Below, piece after piece: positions 27,211-33,527 of a DNA stretch of 35,992 bases. The notes below the pieces were generated by a model. It ran no database searches. It saw only the letters and a list, made by a program, of their open reading frames with translations, and had not been told where the DNA came from. The position numbers were made by a program, and so were the translations under genes. The stretch lies in assembly GCA_019694295.1 (NCBI GenBank), contig JAIBCG010000028.1, positions 1-35,992 of the forward strand. Reading direction: 5' to 3'. The stretch comes from Saprospiraceae bacterium (GTDB lineage Bacteria; Bacteroidota; Bacteroidia; Chitinophagales; Saprospiraceae). Every line of letters begins with the position of its first letter. Within the stretch, counting starts at the first letter, position 1.

Positions 27211-28152
27211 TTAGAACCCAAATTTTATGCCTACTGAAAACGGATTGAGATTGTATGTATCTTTAAACATCGAGTTCAGGTTGTAATTGGCATACAGGCC
27301 GATATTTTTGAATCCAAGTCCGAGACGTGCACCATAAATGAAACTATTCATATTGTATTTGGCATAAGAAGAGACAAAAACCGTCTCTCCCAACGCTGTT
27401 TTTTTCTCAAGACTTACAAATCCGTTGAGCAGGATGGCACCATAACCTCCTACATCAACCCTCAGTTTTGAAATTTTAATGTCAATACCCACAGGTATGC
27501 TCAAATAGCTTGCTCCGAAATCTGAATCTTTTAAGTCATCATCTTTAGTGAATGCAATTTTATCTTTGCTTCCTGCGTAATTGAGATGTTGATTTTTTGT
27601 ATCAAAATCGTAAAACAGATAATTGATACCATAATTAACACCGACCGTACCATTTGAATTCAGTGCATTCCTGAAATTAAGCCCTACCTCAAGCATAGCA
27701 GACCTCCAAAAATTTATGTCAGGCACATCAGCAGGATTGGATTTCCCTTCAAAAGCAGTTGCGAAACCAAGCTTCATGACGGTATTCATGGAAAATGATT
27801 TCTTCTTCTTTGGCATTTTATTGATGATTGAATAATCCGTCGTATCTTCCATTTCCATTGAAGCTACTTGTTGATCTTCCACAGCAATAGAATCCCAGCC
27901 CGGATTAGGTACAGGATTTGATTTAGATTCTATATCGTAGATTATATCGTACATTTTTGAAGTGAGCTCTTCCTCATCTTTGATCTGCCCACTATTCATC
28001 ATTTTTTCCAACTCTGCCAACTTTTTACTGACCTCAGGCTTTATTTCCTTCTGGAATTTTGATTCTGCAATTGGTTCTGTTTGAGCATGAATCTGTGAGG
28101 TAAGAAGGAATAGTATTAGACTCAGAAATGTGGTTTTACAGGTATTTTTCAT
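27211..28152 (-). CDS. Outer-membrane beta-barrel protein with a helical N-terminal region
   Basis: A 313-residue exported protein with a signal peptide ending at 'QIHAQ' (about 24). Residues 30-80 are charged and probably alpha-helical. From about residue 125 the sequence is alternating strands ('LGFATAFEG', 'LEVGLNFRNAL', 'VGVNYGINYLFYDF', 'YGARLGLGFKNIGLYANY') and it ends 'NPFSVGIKFGF', with the terminal Phe expected for an outer-membrane barrel. No specific function can be assigned. Confidence 0.78.
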   Translation of the reverse strand: MKNTCKTTFLSLILFLLTSQIHAQTEPIAESKFQKEIKPEVSKKLAELEKMMNSGQIKDEEELTSKMYDIIYDIESKSNPVPNPGWDSIAVEDQQVASMEMEDTTDYSIINKMPKKKKSFSMNTVMKLGFATAFEGKSNPADVPDINFWRSAMLEVGLNFRNALNSNGTVGVNYGINYLFYDFDTKNQHLNYAGSKDKIAFTKDDDLKDSDFGASYLSIPVGIDIKISKLRVDVGGYGAILLNGFVSLEKKTALGETVFVSSYAKYNMNSFIYGARLGLGFKNIGLYANYNLNSMFKDTYNLNPFSVGIKFGF

Positions 28153-28204
28153 GATTATTGGTTAAGTATTATAATTAAATGGTTAATTAAATGATAGCCA
28201 GAAT

Positions 28205-28212
28205 CAAAGTTA
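28205..28212 (-). promoter_or_regulatory. Candidate -7 element (TAACTTTG) for the barrel protein and ogt
   Basis: CAAAGTTA on the plus strand reads TAACTTTG on the minus strand, matching TAnnTTTG. It would start transcription about 47 nt before the ATG at 28152. I find no -33 TTTG at good spacing. Confidence 0.42.
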
Positions 28213-28299
28213 GGGACAATTAATCAATTATTTGCCTTTCTTAGAAAATTAAATCTTGTAACAAATCTAAGGAATTTACTATGGCATATTACCACCAAT

Positions 28300-28330
28300 C
28301 AAAAAGCCCCAATCCATTCCGAACTGGGGC
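28300..28330 (-). terminator. Intrinsic terminator after ssb
   Basis: On the minus strand GCCCCA (28330-28325) pairs with TGGGGC (28311-28306) across a 13-nt loop and is followed by five T residues. It lies 18 nt after the ssb stop. Confidence 0.7.
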
Positions 28331-28347
28331 AAACACACACTTATAGA

Positions 28348-28698
28348 TTAGAAGGGAAGTTCCTTCTCTTTGGTTATCTTAACAAATTCACTAACAATTA
28401 TTTCTGCCACTGTTTGCTTATTGCCGTTTTTGTTTTCAAAAGTACGGTACTGCAATCTTCCATTAATGGCCATCTCGTTACCTTTTTTGATGTTCTGATG
28501 TATGAATTCTGCGGTTTTGCCCCAGGCTACTGCTGTATGCCACTGCGTGTCACTTTTATATTCACCTGTTGTAGAAAGATACCTGTCTGACGTCGCCAAA
28601 GATAATTTTACCATTTGTTTGTCGCCATTGAAGCTTAGGATTTCCGGATCTCTACCTACAAAACCCATTAATTGTACGTTGTTCTTCATCTGATTCAT
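28348..28698 (-). CDS. ssb: Single-stranded DNA-binding protein
   Basis: A 116-residue OB-fold protein: 'NNVQLMGFVGRDPEI' (6-20), 'KLSLATSDRY' (32-41), 'TQWHTAVAWGKTAEF' (51-65) and 'KKGNEMAINGRLQYRTFENKNG' (about 71-92), a standard SSB core. The flexible linker is nearly absent, but the end 'EKELPF' keeps the acidic-Pro-Phe tip that recruits repair and replication proteins. SSBs of about 110-150 residues with a short tail occur as second copies in Bacteroidota, so this may not be the main genomic SSB. Confidence 0.92.
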   Translation of the reverse strand: MNQMKNNVQLMGFVGRDPEILSFNGDKQMVKLSLATSDRYLSTTGEYKSDTQWHTAVAWGKTAEFIHQNIKKGNEMAINGRLQYRTFENKNGNKQTVAEIIVSEFVKITKEKELPF

Positions 28699-28873
28699 GA
28701 TACTTGCTTTTTAACTTTAAATAATTGCTTTTAACACTCAATGCCTTCGATCGAAAAGACACTACATAGACGAAGCGTTTCATATTTTTCCATAAAATAT
28801 TTTAAAAAAATTGAATAATTTTAATTTAATAATATGTATTATATTGTATTTCATCACTTTAATCTAGTAAAAA

Positions 28874-29674
28874 TTAGGTAAAATATTTTTCAACGCCTAG
28901 ACCAAAAAGCGCAAAATCATATTTAACCGGATCAACAGGATCAAGTACTTTCATTGTTTCCGACAACTCAAGCACAGTATTCCAATCGGTTTGCTTTCGC
29001 TCTATCAGTCCAAGATGCCGTGCCACCTTATCGACATGAACATCAAGCGGCATGAGCAATTGGGAGGGTGATATTTTTTTCCATAAACCAAAATCAACAC
29101 CTTTCCCATCATTTCTAACCATCCATCGTAAGAACATATTCATTCGCTTGCATGTACTTTTCCTTTCCGGCGTAGCAATGTGCTTACGTGTCCTATTAGG
29201 AGCGTAAGCGTTATCAAAAAACAGCTTGTGGAATCCTGCTATTGCCTTGGCTGTATCTGTATCTTGAGGTGTCAAAAACCTTGCAAATGCATCTTCAAGT
29301 GACGGATGCTGAAGGTAATATTGCTGAAAGAACTCAATAAAATATATAGCATCTGTATCATTGAACGTGCGGTGGGCAAATTTTATAAATCTTGTTCTAT
29401 CCAATTCCTTATGATGAACAATGAATTCATAAGGTGCACCATCCATTAACTCTGCAAGCCTGAGTGCACTTCGGATGATGGACTTTCTGTTACCCCATGC
29501 AAGCATAGATGTCCAAAATGCCATTATTTCAATATCCTGAGGCAATGTAAAGGAATGAGGAACAGAAATCGGGTCGTTATCTATGAAGTTAGGTTGGTTA
29601 AATTTTTCAACATAAAAGTCCAAAAAATTCTTCAATTCATCCCTTTTTCCGGCATTTAACAGAAATTCATCCAT
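28874..29674 (-). CDS. TIGR02757 (DUF2400) family protein
   Basis: A 266-residue cytoplasmic protein mostly of alpha helices, with 'MAFWTSMLAWGNRKSIIRS' (51-69), 'KRMNMFLRWMVRNDGKGVDFGLW' (175-197) and 'LDVHVDKVARHLGLIERKQTDW' (213-234). The pattern of an invariant Asp/His pair and a helix-hairpin-like layout fits the TIGR02757 family, which is distantly like HhH-GPD DNA glycosylases. Its reaction is not known. It stands alone between the ssb gene and a glycosyltransferase. Confidence 0.85.
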   Translation of the reverse strand: MDEFLLNAGKRDELKNFLDFYVEKFNQPNFIDNDPISVPHSFTLPQDIEIMAFWTSMLAWGNRKSIIRSALRLAELMDGAPYEFIVHHKELDRTRFIKFAHRTFNDTDAIYFIEFFQQYYLQHPSLEDAFARFLTPQDTDTAKAIAGFHKLFFDNAYAPNRTRKHIATPERKSTCKRMNMFLRWMVRNDGKGVDFGLWKKISPSQLLMPLDVHVDKVARHLGLIERKQTDWNTVLELSETMKVLDPVDPVKYDFALFGLGVEKYFT

Positions 29675-29702
29675 AAATGGTAAAAAATATTTGAAAAAAA
29701 AC

Positions 29703-29731
29703 TTTGATATGAAGAATAACTGTTAATTTAG
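29703..29731 (+). promoter_or_regulatory. Weak promoter-like sequence before a 27-residue ORF
   Basis: TTTG (29703-29706) is followed after 17 nt by TAATTTAG, which has one mismatch to TAnnTTTG. It would start transcription just ahead of the ATG at 29750. Spacing is shorter than usual, so this is weak support. Confidence 0.22.
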
Positions 29732-29749
29732 CAACTATAATGTAAACTT

Positions 29750-29833
29750 ATGACAGCTACACTGATTTATACGCTATGTTTGGCTACAATATTTTTCATT
29801 AAGAAAGCCATAAACCTTCAAGAAAAACCTTAG
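29750..29833 (+). CDS. Possible 27-residue single-helix membrane peptide
   Basis: A short ORF encoding a peptide with one hydrophobic segment 'LIYTLCLATIFFI' followed by a basic 'KKAINLQEK' tail, typical in shape of small inner-membrane peptides. It fills an otherwise non-coding 155-bp gap between two minus-strand genes and overlaps the 3' end of the glycosyltransferase gene by 4 nt. A weak promoter-like pair lies upstream. It could equally be chance; conservation in relatives would decide. Confidence 0.28.
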   Translation: MTATLIYTLCLATIFFIKKAINLQEKP

Positions 29834-30579
29834 CGGTTAAGTTGGTATCTTTTTAATCTGGCCAAACCCCATTTCTGAAACAAGTGCCCAAATGACACAC
29901 GAAGTACACCCAAACCGTACTTAATGCTCCTCTGCAAATTGATAGAACTTGCCTCCTTAAAATATTTGGTAGGACAGGTAACCTCTCCAATATGGAAACC
30001 CGCATATATCACCTGGCTGAGCATTTCATTATCAAAAACAAAATCATCAGAATTTTCTTCAAAAGGAATAGTCTCGAGTACTTGACGATTAAATGAACGG
30101 AAACCAGTATGATATTCTGACAACTTGTAACCGACGAGAAAATTCTGCGTCATTGTCAAAAGTCGGTTGGCAATATATTTGTACATGGGCATACCACCTG
30201 CCAGTGCCCCTTTCCCGAGTATTCTCGAACCAAGTACTACCGGATAAAGTTCCTCCCCGATGATGTTGACCATTGACGGAATGAGCTTGGGTGTGTACTG
30301 ATAATCGGGATGCAACATGATGACGATATCGCCTTTCAGTTCGAGTGCTTTTCTGTAGAGGCTTTTCTGGTTACCGCCATAGCCTTTGTTCGATTCGTGC
30401 ATCAGTATATGTGGAATACCAATATTCCTTGCAACATCAACTGTATTATCCTTACTTGCGTCATCGCACAAGATGACCTCATCCACCAGATCGCGGGGTA
30501 TTTCCTGGTAAGTTTTTTCGAGTGTAAGTGCTGCATTGTAGGCAGGCAATACAACTATTACCTTTTTCCCTTTGTACAT
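29830..30579 (-). CDS. GT2 glycosyltransferase
   Basis: A 249-residue family 2 glycosyltransferase with 'VIVVLPAYNAALTLEKT' (7-23), 'EVILCDDASKD' (34-44), 'ESNKGYGGNQKSLY' (62-75) and the metal motif 'HPDYQY' (about 94-99). It has no membrane helices, so it is a cytosolic or peripheral DPM1-like enzyme. It lies 11 nt after the DUF5606 gene and is likely read from the same transcript. Donor and acceptor are unknown. Confidence 0.88.
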   Translation of the reverse strand: MYKGKKVIVVLPAYNAALTLEKTYQEIPRDLVDEVILCDDASKDNTVDVARNIGIPHILMHESNKGYGGNQKSLYRKALELKGDIVIMLHPDYQYTPKLIPSMVNIIGEELYPVVLGSRILGKGALAGGMPMYKYIANRLLTMTQNFLVGYKLSEYHTGFRSFNRQVLETIPFEENSDDFVFDNEMLSQVIYAGFHIGEVTCPTKYFKEASSINLQRSIKYGLGVLRVSFGHLFQKWGLARLKRYQLNR

Positions 30580-30590
30580 TCGTTATTGTT

Positions 30591-31004
30591 TTATTTTTCG
30601 GTTTCTTCCTTTTTGTCTAGTACTGAGAGCAATTCATGGTTTTTAAGAAAACTAAACCATTTAATCACTTTCTTCATGTCATTGATTTTTACCCTGTCGC
30701 GGTCATACTCAGGCATAATTTTCTCAAAATAAGACACCAAGGCAGATGCTTCATTCAAATTTTCGGGCAACTGTTCTTCCGAATTTCGCATTCTTATAAA
30801 CACTTCCTTGAGCTCGATAGAGTCGTCATCTGTATAAATACCGATAGATGCCATCGGTGTAAACTGATTTTGCCTTGCGGAATAAAACTGCCTTCTCTTA
30901 GTACCGATATCTTCAAGAATCAGGCCATTACCACGATTGGCGATCATGTGAAAAAGACTTTGCTGACCGGTCAATGCTATGAGTTTATCAAATTCGTATT
31001 GCAT
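30591..31004 (-). CDS. DUF5606-family protein
   Basis: A 137-residue cytoplasmic protein with an N-terminal small domain, 'LIALTGQQSLFHMIANRGNGLILED' region (residues 8-32), that looks like a short SH3-like or PilZ-like beta fold, and a helical, acidic C-terminal part with 'YDRDRVKINDMKKVIKWFSFL' near 99-119. This matches the DUF5606 family, common and conserved in Bacteroidota, of unknown function. It is upstream of and coupled to the GT2 gene. Confidence 0.78.
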   Translation of the reverse strand: MQYEFDKLIALTGQQSLFHMIANRGNGLILEDIGTKRRQFYSARQNQFTPMASIGIYTDDDSIELKEVFIRMRNSEEQLPENLNEASALVSYFEKIMPEYDRDRVKINDMKKVIKWFSFLKNHELLSVLDKKEETEK

Positions 31005-31087
31005 ATTTTGTGTTTTTGCTTGCGAAATTATTCCAATTTTGGGTTTCGCATTGTTTTTTATTAAAATTTAAATTTTTTCCTCCTGGT

Positions 31088-33088
31088 TTAATAATTGAGC
31101 AATTCTTGCAATTTTTCTTTAAATCTTTCTGTCGGTAGGAACATTTTTTCCAGCTCAATGGCAAATGGAACAGGTGTATCAAGTGAAGCACAGCGCATAA
31201 CCGGTGCATCGAGATGCTTGAATAAGTTCTCATTAATCCAAGCTGAAATCTCACCACCAATACCACCAAACATCGTATCCTCATGAAGGATAATGACTCG
31301 GTTTGTTTTAATGACACTGTCGGCAATAGTATCAAAATCAATCGGCAGCAAGGTACGAAGATCGATGATTTCGACATCTACGCCCATCTCTTCTGCTGTA
31401 TGCAATGCCCAGTGCACGCCCATCCCGTAAGTTATAATCGTAGCCTGTGTTCCTTGTCGGGCAGATGCAGCCTTGCCTATTGGTGTAGTATAATAACCTT
31501 CGGGCACCATGCCACTAAGACTGCGATACAGGCCTTTATGTTCAAAGAAAATAACCGGATTCGGATCTTCAAATGATGAAAGGAGCAGTCCTTTGGCATC
31601 AGCCGGGTTCGACGGGTAAACCACCTTAAGACCCGGAGTATGAGCAAACCATGCCTCATTGCTCTGCGAATGGAAAGGCCCGGCACCCACGCCTGCACCG
31701 GTAGGCATACGCACTACAACATCTGCATTTGCACCCCAACGATAATGGATTTTGGCAAGATTATTAACTATCTGGTTGAAGCCACAGGTTACAAAATCTG
31801 CAAACTGCATTTCTACCATTGATTTCCTCTGTTTAAGGCTAAGCCCCAAAGCTATACCAATGATGGCACTTTCGCAAAGCGTTGTATTGCGCACTCTATC
31901 ATTACCGTATTGTTTTACGAATCCTTCAGTTACTTTAAAAGCACCGCCATATTCTGCAATATCTTGGCCCATGAGTATGAGTTGAGGAAATTTTTGCATG
32001 GCAAGGTTAAGACCTTCGGTAATAGCTTCAATAAACCTCAGTTCGCGTCCCTTTGTATGGTCGGGGCTTATTTCATGAAAATCAAAAGCTGCATATACAT
32101 CGACAAGTTCTTTTTCGTAGCTAGAGGCCACCGGTGGTTCTGCATCAGCAATGGCCAGATTTTCTTCTATCAGCTCCTTGTATTCTTTGCGAATGCTCAA
32201 TATTTCTTCTTCTGAGATAATTTCTTCATCAAGCAAAAACTGTTCGTAATTGCTAACAGGATCCTTCACAGCCCAATGATCCATCAGTTCCTGTGGTACG
32301 TATTTGGTACCAGAGGCTTCTTCATGTCCTCGCATGCGGAATGTCTTGCACTCAAGCAACACCGGTTGAGGATCTTTTTTCATCAACTCGGAAAGTTCAG
32401 CGATGGTTTTATAAACTTCCAAGATGTTATTGCCGTCAATGATGAGTGATTTCATGCCGTAGCCTATACCACGATCTGCCAGATTCTCGCATACATATTG
32501 CTCGCTTGTAGGCGTTGACAGACCATAGCCGTTGTTTTCGATCAGGAAAATAACCGGTAGTTTCCACACAGCAGCAGTATTAAGGGCTTCATGGAATTCG
32601 CCTTCACTCGTACCGCCTTCACCAGTAAATGCAAGCGATATTTTCTGCTCGCCATTCAGTTTATGGGCAAGTGCTACTCCAGCTGCAAGTGACAACTGCG
32701 GGCCAAGGTGCGATATCATTCCTACAATACCATACTCGAGTGAGCCAAAATGGAAAGACCGCTCTCTACCCTTTGAAAAACCTGACATTTTTCCTTGCCA
32801 CTGCGCGAACAACTGGTCAAGTGGCATATTGCGTGTAGTAAATACTCCTAGATTGCGGTGCATTGGGAATATCAGTTCATCGGTATCCATGGCCGTAGTG
32901 ACACCGACTGCTATTGCCTCCTGCCCTATGCCTGAAAACCATTTGCTCACCTTACCTTGACGAAGCAGTTTGAGCATTTTTTCTTCAATCATACGTGGCA
33001 ACAGAATATTTCTGTAGAGTTGCAACAGCTTTTCTTCCGAAAATCCGTTTCGGTCAAATTTTATTACCGATGCCTGGGTAGTGGACAT
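31088..33088 (-). CDS. Fused E1 alpha/beta 2-oxoacid dehydrogenase
   Basis: A 666-residue thiamine-diphosphate enzyme that decarboxylates a 2-oxoacid and passes the acyl group to a lipoyl E2. The E1-alpha half (1 to about 330) has the ThDP motif 'GEGGTSEGEFHEALN' (156-170) ending in 'IENN' (183-186). The E1-beta half (about 345-666) has 'GQDIAEYGGAFKVTEGF' and 'GPFHSQSNEAWF'. Fusion of alpha and beta is common in Bacteroidota. The substrate is either branched-chain 2-oxoacids or pyruvate; the sequence alone does not decide, although such fused forms are often annotated as 2-oxoisovalerate dehydrogenase. No E2 or E3 gene is adjacent. Confidence 0.9.
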   Translation of the reverse strand: MSTTQASVIKFDRNGFSEEKLLQLYRNILLPRMIEEKMLKLLRQGKVSKWFSGIGQEAIAVGVTTAMDTDELIFPMHRNLGVFTTRNMPLDQLFAQWQGKMSGFSKGRERSFHFGSLEYGIVGMISHLGPQLSLAAGVALAHKLNGEQKISLAFTGEGGTSEGEFHEALNTAAVWKLPVIFLIENNGYGLSTPTSEQYVCENLADRGIGYGMKSLIIDGNNILEVYKTIAELSELMKKDPQPVLLECKTFRMRGHEEASGTKYVPQELMDHWAVKDPVSNYEQFLLDEEIISEEEILSIRKEYKELIEENLAIADAEPPVASSYEKELVDVYAAFDFHEISPDHTKGRELRFIEAITEGLNLAMQKFPQLILMGQDIAEYGGAFKVTEGFVKQYGNDRVRNTTLCESAIIGIALGLSLKQRKSMVEMQFADFVTCGFNQIVNNLAKIHYRWGANADVVVRMPTGAGVGAGPFHSQSNEAWFAHTPGLKVVYPSNPADAKGLLLSSFEDPNPVIFFEHKGLYRSLSGMVPEGYYTTPIGKAASARQGTQATIITYGMGVHWALHTAEEMGVDVEIIDLRTLLPIDFDTIADSVIKTNRVIILHEDTMFGGIGGEISAWINENLFKHLDAPVMRCASLDTPVPFAIELEKMFLPTERFKEKLQELLNY

Positions 33089-33113
33089 GTATATGGTTAT
33101 TTAAAATGAGGCG

Positions 33114-33121
33114 CAAAGATA
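33114..33121 (-). promoter_or_regulatory. Candidate -7 element (TATCTTTG) for the E1 gene
   Basis: CAAAGATA on the plus strand reads TATCTTTG on the minus strand, matching TAnnTTTG, with an expected leader of about 20 nt before the ATG at 33088. No -33 TTTG is evident at 19-22 nt. Confidence 0.45.
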
Positions 33122-33172
33122 CTATGATTTTGGGGAATATTACCGTTATTCCTTTGCATTTAACGTGTTATT

Positions 33173-33305
33173 TTAACCGTTTTGGCGGCTTGACACAAGG
33201 CAGATTTTTACCGATAAATGTTGATATGAAAATAATACATTTTTCTTACCGAAAAAGTTCAATCAAAGTACTTTACCCGCCGAGCGTTCAAACCGCTTGT
33301 TAGAG
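33173..33305 (-). repeat. attC-like imperfect inverted repeat at the edge of the restriction region
   Basis: Read on the minus strand, the segment starts TCTAACAAGCGGTTTGAAC (33304-33286) and ends GTCAAGCCGCC (33194-33184) followed by AAAACGGTTAAA. CGGTTTGA pairs with TCAAGCCG with one G-U wobble, and the outer TCTAAC faces GTTAAA. The size (133 bp), the TAAC/GTTA outer ends and the stop codon of the 75-residue ORF falling inside the TAAC recall integron attC sites and the related Bacteroidota cassette-end repeats. Pairing is imperfect and no integrase is visible, so this may be a degenerate site. Confidence 0.4.
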
Positions 33306-33527
33306 CCAATGGTACTCTTCTCGAACATCCTTCCAAACCATTGTCATCATTGAGTTTCCGTGCCTTTGTCGAGTTGGTTTGTGTGTCGGGTGTTTTAATT
33401 TTTTAGAAGCGGAGGAAAAAATATTTTGAAATTCTTCAAGCGTTGGAACAGGCACACTCTTACCGCATTTTTGGTCTGCGGGTGACATTGTTCGAATGTA
33501 GTATGTGTGTGACTGTAGCGTTGGCAT
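33300..33527 (-). CDS. Possible 75-residue protein downstream of the HsdM-HsdR ORF
   Basis: The ATG overlaps the stop codon of the upstream ORF (TAATG), which would allow coupled translation. The predicted peptide is rich in His, Thr, Pro, Gln and Arg ('HPTHKPTRQRHGN' around 46-58), has no recognisable domain, and ends inside the attC-like repeat. Such composition is also what non-coding cassette-tail DNA gives when translated, so the ORF may not be real. Confidence 0.25.
   Translation of the reverse strand: MPTLQSHTYYIRTMSPADQKCGKSVPVPTLEEFQNIFSSASKKLKHPTHKPTRQRHGNSMMTMVWKDVREEYHWL

Noticed and set aside
30988..31377. 129-residue ORF across the E1 gene 3' end
   Set aside because: It overlaps the supported E1-beta C-terminus in another frame and has no domain.
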